Below are positions 1-5,930 of a DNA stretch of 6,488 nt, piece by piece. This stretch comes from DASQFQ01 sp035633075. GTDB lineage: Bacteria; Actinomycetota; Thermoleophilia; Solirubrobacterales; Solirubrobacteraceae. Position 1 is the stretch's first letter, and every line of letters begins with the position of its first letter. Under the pieces are notes generated by a model that searched no databases, had not been told where the DNA came from, and was given only the letters and a program-made list of their open reading frames with translations. The stretch lies in the NCBI GenBank assembly GCA_035633075.1, contig DASQFQ010000217.1, positions 1 to 6,488 on the forward strand, in the 5' to 3' direction. The position numbers and the translations under genes were made by a program.

Positions 1-24
1 GGAGTTCGAATCTCCCTGGGCGCA
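1..24 (+). tRNA. 3' end of a tRNA gene (probably tRNA-Leu), cut by window edge
   Basis: The first 24 bases read as the T arm (stem GGAG.../CTCC, loop TTCGAAT), then the 3' acceptor strand TGGGCGC and discriminator A; no CCA is encoded. The same bases end the Leu(GAG)-like tRNA at 6065-6152, which suggests this is also tRNA-Leu, but the anticodon lies outside the window. The identity of the amino acid is therefore inferred. Confidence 0.8.
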
Positions 25-25
25 T
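1..25 (+). repeat. Direct repeat copy 1, candidate att site in tRNA 3' end
   Basis: These 25 bases (tRNA T arm through discriminator plus one T) recur exactly and in the same orientation at 6129-6153. The repeat may extend further left beyond the window. tRNA 3' ends are the classic attachment sites of tyrosine recombinases, and an integrase fragment follows the second copy, so an attL/attR-type duplication is a reasonable reading. Simple duplication of a tRNA gene is the alternative. Confidence 0.65.
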
Positions 26-53
26 CGAAAGCCCTGCAAATGTGCGGCTTTCG
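26..53 (+). terminator. Terminator-like hairpin after the left tRNA
   Basis: CGAAAGCC (26-33) pairs perfectly with GGCTTTCG (46-53). An inner GCA/TGC pairing (36-38 with 43-45) encloses a four-base loop. The T tract is only TTT, so it is weaker than a textbook intrinsic terminator. Its loop word GCAAATG is shared with the terminator at 6154-6180, which suggests a common origin. Confidence 0.55.
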
Positions 54-77
54 GGCTTTCGGGCTTTCGGGCTTTCG
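46..77 (+). repeat. Four perfect tandem copies of GGCTTTCG
   Basis: The 8-bp unit GGCTTTCG occurs at 46-53, 54-61, 62-69 and 70-77 without a mismatch. Each unit is the reverse complement of the hairpin left arm at 26-33, so the single 5' arm could pair with any of four 3' arms. This looks like slippage expansion of one side of a terminator. Confidence 0.9.
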
Positions 78-118
78 CCGTTCCCGGGCGGGTCCAGGTG
101 AAGGCGCTGCAACCCTCT

Positions 119-141
119 TGGGAACACTGAGAGTGTTCCCA
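119..141. repeat. Perfect inverted repeat, TGGGAACACT arms
   Basis: TGGGAACACT (119-128) and AGTGTTCCCA (132-141) are exact reverse complements around a 3-base GAG spacer. The half-site TGGGAACA also occurs three times as direct repeats at 6220-6261, beyond the second tRNA copy. It lies 149 bp upstream of nagA. It may be a protein-binding site (integrase arm-type or regulator) or a short hairpin. There is no T tract after it, so a terminator is unlikely. Confidence 0.75.
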
Positions 142-149
142 TCGTGCGC

Positions 150-165
150 TGACAACGGCGTGACA
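150..165 (+). repeat. TGACAACGG-type repeat, copy 1
   Basis: TGACAACGGCGTGACA matches 5986-6001 at 15 of 16 bases and in the same strand orientation. The shorter word GCTGACAAC (148-156) recurs at 6232-6240. The function is unknown. Because all copies lie near the two tRNA ends, they may be remnants of the same integration module rather than promoter elements. Confidence 0.6.
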
Positions 166-264
166 CTCTCTCGATCAGGGAGGCCGCGTCGAGAGGAGAC
201 GCCCGTCGAGAACGGCAAAAAAGCCTCAGCTATAGCTCGCGGCTCAAAGGCTGCGTGTAGAGTG

Positions 265-280
265 ACTGGTATAGACCGGA
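265..280 (+). promoter_or_regulatory. DasR/NagR-type operator in front of nagA
   Basis: ACTGGTATAGACCGGA shares its first 13 bases (ACTGGTATAGACC) with the operator upstream of the binding-protein operon (5908-5923, read on the - strand). The pattern matches the sites known for GntR/HutC-family amino-sugar regulators (Streptomyces DasR dre sites near ACTGGTCTAGACCA, Bacillus NagR/YvoA sites near ATTGGTATAGA). It overlaps the ribosome binding site of nagA, so binding by the local GntR protein should repress nagA. I recognised the site from memory; no motif scan was run. Confidence 0.75.
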
Positions 281-283
281 GGT
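278..283 (+). promoter_or_regulatory. Ribosome binding site of nagA, fixes GTG start
   Basis: GGAGGT lies 6 bases before the GTG at 290 and overlaps the last three bases of the operator. It selects GTG-290 over the out-of-frame GTGs just before it. No convincing -35/-10 pair was found upstream; TATAGC at 231-236, inside the palindrome AGCTATAGCT (228-237), is only a weak -10 candidate. Confidence 0.7.
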
Positions 284-289
284 GCGTGC

Positions 290-1405
290 GTGCGGCTGGG
301 CGTCAAGGCTGCGCTCGTCGGCGGCGAGCTGGTCGACGGGGACGTCGACATCCAAGACGGTGTCATCACCCGGCTGGGTGTCGCGCCCAGCGGAGCTGAC
401 GGCGTCGCGGTTCCGGGCTTCATCGACCTCCACATCAACGGCGTCGCCGGGGTGGATTTTCTCGCTGCCGACCCCGAGGGCTACCGGCGAGCCGGCGAGG
501 TGCTCGCCCGGACGGGCGTCGTCGCCTACCAGCCGTCGTTCGTGTCGTCGGACCCCGGCGCCTATGCCGAGCCGCTGCGGGCCGCGCGCGAGGCCGTTGC
601 GGACAGCGAATCGAGCGGCCTGCCGCTGGTCCTGGGGGTTCACCTTGAGGGTCCCTTCCTCTCCCCGGAGTGGCCCGGCGCACACGATCCCGAGCATCTG
701 CGTCTCCCGGACCTCGTGCTCGCCCAGAGCCTCCTGGAGGGCGGGCGGGTCACGATGATGACGCTTGCGCCCGAGCTGCCGGGCGCGCTCGAGCTGATCG
801 ACCGGCTCGTCGCTCGCGACGTCGTCGTCTCGTGCGGTCACTCAGACGCCGAAGCCGAGCACGCCCACGCCGCCTACGACCGAGGGGCTCGGGCCATCAC
901 GCACGTGCACAACGCGCACCGGCGCTGGCGGCCACGCGACCCGGGCATAGGCGGCGCGGCGCTGGTGCGCCCGGAGGTCACGGTCCAAGCAATCGTCGAC
1001 GGCGTCCACCTCGCGCCAGAATCCGCCTTCGGCGCGTTCCTTGCGGCCGGCCGGCGCTTCTGCCTCGTGACCGACGCGATCGAGGCGGCCATGCTCGACG
1101 CCGGCGACTACGAGCTTGGCGGCCGGGCCGTGCGCCTCCGCGACGGCGCCGTGCGGCTACCCGACGGCACTCTCGCGGGCAGCGTGCTGACCATGGATGA
1201 GGCGGTCCGCAACCTCGTGGCGAGCGGGGCGGACTGGACGGGCGCCGTCTATGCCGCGTCCACAGCGCCGGCGCGGCTCCTCGGGCGCGACGACCTGGGA
1301 CGGCTCGGCCCCGGCATGCCGGCGCACGTCACCGTGTTGGACGACGAGCTTCGCGTGCTGCGCACGTTCGTGAGCGGCCGCGAGGCGCTCAGCGCGTCGG
1401 CGTGA
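290..1405 (+). CDS. nagA: N-acetylglucosamine-6-phosphate deacetylase (NagA)
   Basis: This 371-residue cytosolic amidohydrolase should convert GlcNAc-6-P to glucosamine-6-P and acetate. Its length is normal for the family. Visible landmarks are PGFIDLHING (42-51), the metal-ligand motif HLEGPF (118-123, Glu120), GHSDA (183-187, His184), THVHNAH (204-210, His205), DGVH (237-240, His240) and the catalytic-acid motif VTDA (260-263, Asp262). These correspond in order to the known NagA active site. The first motif reads H-x-N rather than H-x-H, so the two-metal site may be reduced to one, as in E. coli NagA (Q-x-N). The GTG start is supported by GGAGGT at 278-283. The gene is convergent to the rest of the pathway operon, and its last 17 bases overlap the end of the SIS-domain gene. 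The operator at 265-280 implies control by the GntR regulator encoded at 2393-3148. Confidence 0.93.
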   Translation: MRLGVKAALVGGELVDGDVDIQDGVITRLGVAPSGADGVAVPGFIDLHINGVAGVDFLAADPEGYRRAGEVLARTGVVAYQPSFVSSDPGAYAEPLRAAREAVADSESSGLPLVLGVHLEGPFLSPEWPGAHDPEHLRLPDLVLAQSLLEGGRVTMMTLAPELPGALELIDRLVARDVVVSCGHSDAEAEHAHAAYDRGARAITHVHNAHRRWRPRDPGIGGAALVRPEVTVQAIVDGVHLAPESAFGAFLAAGRRFCLVTDAIEAAMLDAGDYELGGRAVRLRDGAVRLPDGTLAGSVLTMDEAVRNLVASGADWTGAVYAASTAPARLLGRDDLGRLGPGMPAHVTVLDDELRVLRTFVSGREALSASA

Positions 1406-2396
1406 CCTTCCGCAGCCCAGGGGGCGAGTCGGGATCGAGCCCGCGGCGCCGGGCCAGCGCAAGCGCGAGCTGCTGGGCGCGAACGGCGGCGGGCAGCGCC
1501 GAGAGCGGCTCGGCCAGCTCGCCGGGGTAGGGCAGATCCACCCGCGGGTCGTCGGCGAGCCGCAGGACTGTGGCCCCGCCCGACTCGAGCTCGCCCGCAA
1601 GCTCCGCGACGTCGGCCGCGGCGGGACCCGACGCGCTCACCGCGAGCACCGGAAGCCGCGCACCGGCGACCGTCACCGGCCCGTGGCGGAAGTCCGCGGC
1701 CGACCAGCCCTCGGCCCGCAGCCGGGCCGCCTCGCGCAGCTTCAGGGCCGCCTCGAGCGCCACCGGCATGAGGTAGCCGCGCCCAAGGGCGACGAGCTCG
1801 TCCGCGCCGTCCAGGCGCGCCGCCGCCCGCTCGGCCGCTGCGAAATCGTCGAGAACCTCGGAGACGGCCCCAGGCACGCGCGACCAATCGGCGGGGGTCC
1901 ATGGAACCGAGCCGAGCGCCTCGGCCACCAGCGCCAGCGCGGCGAGCTGCGCGGTGAACGTCTTCGTGGCCGGCACGGCGCCCTCATCGCCGGCCGCGAG
2001 CGCGATCGCGGCGTCGGCGGAGCGTGCGAGCGGGCTGTCGGGATCGTTCGTGATAGCGAGTGTGCGGGCGCCCGCGCGCCTGTAGCGGTCCAGCACCGTG
2101 GCGATCTCGGGAGTGCGCCCGGACTGGCTGATGCCGAGCGCGAGCCAGCCCGTGAGCCGCGACTCCACGCCGTAGAGCGTCTGCAGGCTCGGCGCCGCGA
2201 GGGCAACCGGCCTGCCCGTGGCCGCCTCGAGCAGGTAGCGGCCGAAGATTGCCGCGTAGTCCGACGAGCCGCGCGCGACGATCACGATCGCCTCGGGCGG
2301 CGGGCCGAGGTCCGGGCGCTCGGCGGAGGCCAGCGCGCGCAGGACCTCGGGCTGCGCCCGCATGTCGGCCTCCATCTGCGCGCCGAGCCCCTTCAT
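1389..2396 (-). CDS. nagB-II: SIS-domain sugar isomerase, NagB-II-like glucosamine-6-phosphate deaminase
   Basis: This 335-residue protein has two SIS (sugar isomerase) domains and lacks the glutamine amidotransferase domain, so it is not GlmS. It has ARGSSD (41-46), SQSGRTPE (90-97), TKTFTAQ (144-150), LGRG...ALEAALKLREA (204-223), AEG (228-230), FRHGP (236-240, the His that opens the sugar ring in GlmS relatives) and a C-terminal GLDPDSPPGLRKVT stretch typical of the group. The context (NagA, NanE, kinase) favours deamination of GlcN-6-P to fructose-6-P; an AgaS-like activity on another amino-sugar phosphate is possible. It is the last gene of the operon. The first ATG (2396) overlaps the regulator's stop as ATGA but has a poor ribosome binding site. 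An ATG at 2363 (residue 12) has GGAGG (2369-2373) 5 bases upstream and could be the real start. Confidence 0.85.
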   Translation of the reverse strand: MKGLGAQMEADMRAQPEVLRALASAERPDLGPPPEAIVIVARGSSDYAAIFGRYLLEAATGRPVALAAPSLQTLYGVESRLTGWLALGISQSGRTPEIATVLDRYRRAGARTLAITNDPDSPLARSADAAIALAAGDEGAVPATKTFTAQLAALALVAEALGSVPWTPADWSRVPGAVSEVLDDFAAAERAAARLDGADELVALGRGYLMPVALEAALKLREAARLRAEGWSAADFRHGPVTVAGARLPVLAVSASGPAAADVAELAGELESGGATVLRLADDPRVDLPYPGELAEPLSALPAAVRAQQLALALARRRGLDPDSPPGLRKVTPTR

Positions 2397-3148
2397 TCCC
2401 GTGTCTGGCGCAGCGCGATCTCATAGCGGTCGCCGCGGTAGAGCGAGATCGCGTAGTAGACGGGTGTGCCGGCGCCGTTGCGAGCCACCGTGTGGAACCG
2501 CAGCCCCGGCGCGCCCTTCGGCACGCCGAGCAGCGGCGCCTCGTCCGCCTCGATACTCACGGCGACGACCCGCTGCTGAGCCTCGCCGAGAACGACGTCG
2601 AAGCGCCCGCCGAGCACCTCGAACAGCGAGGCGTCCGCGAAGTCCACCCGCTCGATGCCCTCGAACAGCTGGAGCGGAAGGTAGGCCTGCTCGATCGCCA
2701 TCGGATGGCCGTCGGCGGTGCGCACGCGGTCGAGCCGGAAGCAGTCGTCGCCCGGCTTGACCTCGAGGGCGGCCGCGAGGAAGCCGTCCGCCACGATCAC
2801 CTCGCTCGAGGTGACGATCGACCCCGGGGCGAGGCCGCGCGCCACCATGTCCTCGGTGAAGGAGCTGAGCGTGCCAGCCTGGGCGATCCGCGGCTCGGCC
2901 ACGAACGTGCCGCGTCCGTGCAGCCGGTAGACCGATCCCTCGGCGGTCAGCCGCTCGACCTCGTTCCGCACGGTCATCCGCGCCAGCCCGTAGCGCTCGG
3001 CGAGCTCGCGTTCGGAGGGCAGCGGCGCTCCCGGGGGCAGCGCCGCCAGCAGCTCCTCGAGGATGGCGCGGAGCGCCTGGCCCTTCGGCCTCCCCCGCGG
3101 CAGCCGGCGCGGCAGCCCCGCCCGCTCCTCGTCAGCCCGCTCGGTCAT
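2393..3148 (-). CDS. nagR: GntR-family (HutC/UTRA) transcriptional regulator, NagR/DasR-like
   Basis: This 251-residue repressor-type protein has an N-terminal winged helix-turn-helix at about residues 25-85, with LPSERELAERYGLARMTVR (43-61) and the wing HGRGTFVAEP (77-86). A UTRA effector-binding domain follows (about 95-248), starting at LSSFTEDMVARG and ending YRGDRYEI. NagR and DasR proteins of this subfamily sense GlcN-6-P or GlcNAc-6-P, so the pathway's own intermediates are the likely inducers; this is inferred. Two matching operators, at 265-280 and 5908-5923, lie in front of nagA and of its own operon, implying autoregulation. The ATG at 3148 is supported by GGAGGAG at 3152-3158, inside the end of nanE, which it overlaps by 17 bp. 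Its stop overlaps the next gene's start by 4 bp. Confidence 0.9.
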   Translation of the reverse strand: MTERADEERAGLPRRLPRGRPKGQALRAILEELLAALPPGAPLPSERELAERYGLARMTVRNEVERLTAEGSVYRLHGRGTFVAEPRIAQAGTLSSFTEDMVARGLAPGSIVTSSEVIVADGFLAAALEVKPGDDCFRLDRVRTADGHPMAIEQAYLPLQLFEGIERVDFADASLFEVLGGRFDVVLGEAQQRVVAVSIEADEAPLLGVPKGAPGLRFHTVARNGAGTPVYYAISLYRGDRYEIALRQTRE

Positions 3149-3821
3149 CCGCTCCTCCGGGGGTAGCGGCGGCGAGGGCTCTCGTGAGCGCGGTCGGATC
3201 CGTTATCGCAGTGCCGACGACAACGGCAAAGGCGCCCGCCTCGAAAGCAGCGCGGACTTGGGCGGCGGTCGCGTAGCGGCCCTCCGCAAGGACGGGAGCG
3301 TCGAGCTCGGCTGCGAGCTCCGCCACGAGCCCGACGTCGGGTGGCCCGGCGGAGCCGGACAGCGTGGTCGCCACGGCCACGGCGCCGGCCCCCGCGGCGG
3401 CGCGACCGGCGCTTGCGCAGTCTACGTCGGCCACGACCATGCCGGGAAGCTTCCCGGCGAGTGCCGCCACGAACTCGGGGCCGCTCGTCCCTTCCGCTCG
3501 CAGGCGCTCGGTCGCATCCACGGCCACGAGGTCGGCGCCCGCCTCCGTCACCGCTAGGGCGTCCTCCAGATTGGGCGTGATGTACACGTCGCTCTCCGGC
3601 ACGCGCCGCTTGACCAGGCCGATCACGGGCACGTCCACCGCCTCCCTGATCGCGGCCACCGCCGCCAGGCCCTCGGTTCTAATCGCGGCGGCGCCGCCCG
3701 CGTCCACTGCGCGCGCGATAGCGGCGAGCTGCTTGGGCGCCGCGAGCGGAGAGCCGGGCGCGGCCTGGACCGAGACCACGAGGCCGCCTCGCATCCGCTC
3801 GAGGGCATCGCTCACGTCCAT
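3132..3821 (-). CDS. nanE: N-acylglucosamine/N-acetylmannosamine-6-phosphate 2-epimerase (NanE)
   Basis: This 229-residue TIM-barrel enzyme should interconvert ManNAc-6-P and GlcNAc-6-P. Features lining up with NanE are GGLVVSVQAAPGSPL (12-25), AAIRTEG (45-51), the catalytic-lysine segment PVIGLVKR (65-72, Lys71), ITPNLEDA (81-88), AVDATER (100-106), ATTLSG (151-156), VLAEGRY (177-183, Glu180) and VVGTAIT (201-207). Length matches the family. The reading frame stays open further upstream, but that part is a shadow of the kinase gene; the ATG at 3821 gives the normal NanE N-terminus and overlaps the kinase stop by 10 bp. Only a weak ribosome binding site (GGGGGA at 3832-3837) precedes it, so translational coupling to the kinase is likely. 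Its presence means the pathway takes in ManNAc (or a ManNAc precursor), not only GlcNAc. Confidence 0.9.
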   Translation of the reverse strand: MDVSDALERMRGGLVVSVQAAPGSPLAAPKQLAAIARAVDAGGAAAIRTEGLAAVAAIREAVDVPVIGLVKRRVPESDVYITPNLEDALAVTEAGADLVAVDATERLRAEGTSGPEFVAALAGKLPGMVVADVDCASAGRAAAGAGAVAVATTLSGSAGPPDVGLVAELAAELDAPVLAEGRYATAAQVRAAFEAGAFAVVVGTAITDPTALTRALAAATPGGADDRAG

Positions 3822-4756
3822 GTCTGCAGGATCCCCCGCTCGGGCCGTAGGTCGGAGGCCAGCTCGGCGAGCACGAACGCGCCCGCGAGCGGATCGCCCG
3901 ACGGAGGCACGACCGACGCTCCCGGCCGGAGCGCCTCGACCTCGCGCGTGAACGGCTCCACGATCAACGCGGCGGCCTGGAACACGTTCCCGGTGTACGA
4001 GACGAGCACCGGCTCCTCCGGCTCGAAGAGGCGCCCGGAGGCCGCACACGCGCTGATCGCCAGCTCGCGGGCCGCATCGTGCAGGATCGCCCGCGCGGCC
4101 TCGTCTCCCACCTGCGCCTCGGCGGCGACATCGGCCGCGAAGGCCGCCACGGCGCGCGTGGGCACCGGGTCGGAGTAGATCCGCTCCGCCACCCGCTCGA
4201 TGGTGCCGTAGCGCCTGCTCGCGGCATCCATCAACCGCGGCGAGCCGCCGCGGCCGTCGTACGCCCGGAGCGCGGCATCGAGGCCCGCGCGCCCGATCGC
4301 GAAGCCGCTTCCGGCGTCACTCAGCAGCGATCCCCAGCCGTCGACCTTCGCGAAGCGGTCGCCACGGCGGCCGAGGCACGCAGTGCCTGTGCCGGCGGCC
4401 ACCACCACCCCGTCGCACGGGCCAATCGCACCAAGCAGCGCCGTGAGCCCGTCAGTGGCGATGGCGAGACGCTCGAGCCCGAGGCCGCCGCGAAAGGCAT
4501 CGGCGACGAGGCCCAGATCCTCCGGCCCCATCGCCTCGAAGCCCGACAGGCCGATCGCCGCCGGCGGGGCGGGCTCGGGCAGCGGCCCGAGCTCCGCCAC
4601 TGCGGCCAGGAGCCGCTCGGCAATCACCTCCGGACCGGCACTCGAACCTACGCGGACGACTCCCGGGGCCGTGGCCGAGCGCGAGCCGCGCCCGTCGCCG
4701 AGCGCGGCCCGGATTCTCGTCTGTCCCGCATCGACGGCAAGCGCCGCCGGGGTCAC
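3812..4756 (-). CDS. BadF/BadG-family sugar kinase, probable amino-sugar (GlcNAc/ManNAc) kinase
   Basis: This 314-residue protein has the actin/Hsp70-like ATPase fold of the BadF/BadG/BcrA/BcrD family, to which many N-acetylglucosamine and glucosamine kinases belong. The phosphate-1 loop is AVDAGQTR (7-14), TDGLTALLGA (101-110) carries the probable catalytic Asp102, and the phosphate-2 loop is AAGTGTACLG (120-129). GWGSLLSDAGSGFAIGR (140-156) is a family signature, and GDPLAGA (287-293) lies near the C-terminus. The context suggests it phosphorylates an imported amino sugar at C6 to feed NanE and NagA, but GlcNAc, ManNAc and GlcN cannot be told apart from sequence. The start is GTG at 4756, which overlaps the binding-protein stop as GTGA and is preceded by a strong AAGGAGGT (4766-4773). 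The second reading-frame end overlaps nanE by 10 bp. Confidence 0.85.
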   Translation of the reverse strand: MTPAALAVDAGQTRIRAALGDGRGSRSATAPGVVRVGSSAGPEVIAERLLAAVAELGPLPEPAPPAAIGLSGFEAMGPEDLGLVADAFRGGLGLERLAIATDGLTALLGAIGPCDGVVVAAGTGTACLGRRGDRFAKVDGWGSLLSDAGSGFAIGRAGLDAALRAYDGRGGSPRLMDAASRRYGTIERVAERIYSDPVPTRAVAAFAADVAAEAQVGDEAARAILHDAARELAISACAASGRLFEPEEPVLVSYTGNVFQAAALIVEPFTREVEALRPGASVVPPSGDPLAGAFVLAELASDLRPERGILQTWT

Positions 4757-5862
4757 TCGAGGCCGACCTCCTTGCAGGCGTCCGCGACCGGGGGGGTGCA
4801 GATGTCGCCCACGTCGAGGAAGCCCTCCTTGACCACCGTGCTGTCGATGTTGTCCGGCACCACCGCGAACGTGTCGAGCAGGGACGAGGGGACCTTCTTC
4901 ATCCCGTTGTCCACCTCGTCGCTCGCGAGGTCCGCGGGCGGCTCCTTGCCCTGAGCCAGCGGGACGGCGAGCTCAGCGGAGGTCTCCGCGATGTCGATGA
5001 TCGGCTGGTAGACGGTCATCAGCTGCTCGCCGGTGAGGATCCGCTGTATTCCCGCCAGCTCCGCGTCCTGACCGGTCACGAAGCGGCTCGCCGGGTCGAT
5101 GCTCGCGCCCTTCAGCGCGGCGATCGCGCCACCCGCCATGCCGTCGTTCGCGGAGTAGACGGCGTCGAAGCCGTCCTTGCCCAGCGAGGTGATCGACGCC
5201 TCCATCTCCTGCTGGGCCTTGTCGGGACTCCAATCGGGAGTGTCGTACGACTTCACGATCTGCGCGCCGCGGTTCTTCAGCACCTGGGTCGCCCCGTCCT
5301 TATAGGGCTTCGAGTTGCTGTCGGTCGGCGCGCCGTTGATCATCACGACGCGCGGGTCCTTCGTGCCGGCCTTCTCGAGCGAATCCATCTGCACCTCGGC
5401 CTGCTGCTGCCCGACCTTGAACGGATCGATGGACACGTAGTAGTCGATGTCCGCGTCGGGGATCAGCCGGCCGTAGGAGATCACCTTCACGTCCGCCTGC
5501 TTGGCGCGCTGGACGATCGCGCCCGCCGAGGCCACGTCGACCGCGCTGATCACGATCACCTTCGCTCCCTGCGTGATCGCCGCCTCGGCCTGCTGCTGCT
5601 GCTTCGCCGGATCCTGGTCGGCGTTCGAGTAGACCACCTCGCAGTCCGCGCACAGCTCCTTCACGCGGCGCTCGAAGTTCGGGCGGTCCTGCTCCTCGTA
5701 GCGCGTCGTCTTGGTCTCCGGCAGCAGAAGGGCGATCGTCCCGCCGCCTCCGCCGCCCGAGTCTCCGCCTTCGTCGTCGTCGCCGCATGCCGCGAAGACG
5801 ACGGCGAGCAGGACGGCGACGAACGCGGCCAACGCTGTGAGACGGCTGCTCCGATCTTGCAT
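4753..5862 (-). CDS. XylF/ChvE-like sugar ABC transporter substrate-binding lipoprotein
   Basis: This 369-residue secreted lipoprotein has a signal peptide MQDRSSR plus a hydrophobic stretch (8-25) and lipobox FAAC, with lipidated Cys26, then a Gly/Asp/Ser-rich linker (27-41). The periplasmic-binding-protein fold begins at TIALLLPETKTTRYEEQDR (42-60). Further landmarks resembling XylF (CUT2 class) are YSNADQD (78-84), ISYGRLI (128-134), YYVSIDPFKVG (141-151), YSANDGMAGG (236-245), GQDAELAGIQRI (264-275) and MTVYQP (282-287). Four cysteines outside the lipobox (71, 74, 355, 363) could form disulfides. Clustering with amino-sugar genes suggests ManNAc or GlcNAc as ligand; this is inferred. It is the first gene of the five-gene operon, yet no permease or ATPase gene accompanies it. 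The ATG at 5862 is chosen because the GTG at 5880 lies upstream of the ribosome binding site. Confidence 0.9.
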   Translation of the reverse strand: MQDRSSRLTALAAFVAVLLAVVFAACGDDDEGGDSGGGGGGTIALLLPETKTTRYEEQDRPNFERRVKELCADCEVVYSNADQDPAKQQQQAEAAITQGAKVIVISAVDVASAGAIVQRAKQADVKVISYGRLIPDADIDYYVSIDPFKVGQQQAEVQMDSLEKAGTKDPRVVMINGAPTDSNSKPYKDGATQVLKNRGAQIVKSYDTPDWSPDKAQQEMEASITSLGKDGFDAVYSANDGMAGGAIAALKGASIDPASRFVTGQDAELAGIQRILTGEQLMTVYQPIIDIAETSAELAVPLAQGKEPPADLASDEVDNGMKKVPSSLLDTFAVVPDNIDSTVVKEGFLDVGDICTPPVADACKEVGLE

Positions 5863-5865
5863 CGG

Positions 5866-5874
5866 TCCTCCTCC
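5866..5874 (-). promoter_or_regulatory. Ribosome binding site deciding the binding-protein start
   Basis: On the - strand GGAGGAGGA ends 3 bases before ATG-5862; its leading GGAGG core has a 7-base spacing. An in-frame GTG at 5880 would put this purine run inside the coding sequence and add six residues before a normal lipoprotein signal peptide, so ATG-5862 is preferred. Confidence 0.85.
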
Positions 5875-5907
5875 ACGCACTTGCCAGGGTGCGGGTACGC
5901 TACCACA

Positions 5908-5923
5908 AGTGGTCTATACCAGT
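5908..5923 (-). promoter_or_regulatory. DasR/NagR-type operator of the five-gene operon
   Basis: Read on the - strand the site is ACTGGTATAGACCACT, an imperfect palindrome (6 of 8 positions symmetric). It is very close to known dre/NagR sites and shares 13 identical bases with the nagA operator at 265-280. An adjoining exact inverted repeat, ACCAC-AA-GTGGT (5902-5913), shares the AGTGGT half-site, so a third half-site may be present. The GntR protein at 2393-3148 is the obvious ligand. Confidence 0.8.
5913..5921 (-). promoter_or_regulatory. Candidate extended -10 element inside the operator
   Basis: On the - strand TGGTATAGA fits an extended -10 (TGn followed by TATAGA). It would place transcription start near 5906 and give a leader of about 44 bases before ATG-5862. 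No clear -35 hexamer is seen, which is tolerable for an extended -10 promoter. Overlap with the operator fits simple steric repression. Confidence 0.4.
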
Positions 5924-5930
5924 AACGACC

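Noticed and set aside
46..77. Possible CRISPR or other spaced array
   Set aside because: The units are 8 bp, directly adjacent and without spacers, so this is a simple tandem repeat.
270..275. TATAGA as the nagA -10 box
   Set aside because: Transcription would start near 282, inside or after the GGAGGT ribosome binding site, so the promoter is more likely upstream.
1389..2396. GlmS (glucosamine-6-phosphate synthase)
   Set aside because: The glutamine amidotransferase half is absent, and the length and catabolic context fit a NagB-II/AgaS-type SIS protein.
1683..3166. Long + strand open frames opposite the SIS and GntR genes
   Set aside because: They are Arg/Pro/Gly/Ala-rich shadows typical of GC-rich DNA, lack recognisable domains, and lie opposite well-supported genes.
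3822..4049. Longer NanE with an 76-residue N-terminal extension
   Set aside because: The extension is the kinase gene read in another frame and has shadow composition; ATG-3821 gives the normal family start.
4079..4954. Long + strand open frame opposite the kinase and the end of the binding protein
   Set aside because: Low-complexity shadow composition, no family resemblance, and both opposite-strand genes are clear.
5863..5880. Upstream GTG start for the binding protein
   Set aside because: It would bury the GGAGGAGGA ribosome binding site in the coding region and extend the signal peptide with Gly/Pro residues.
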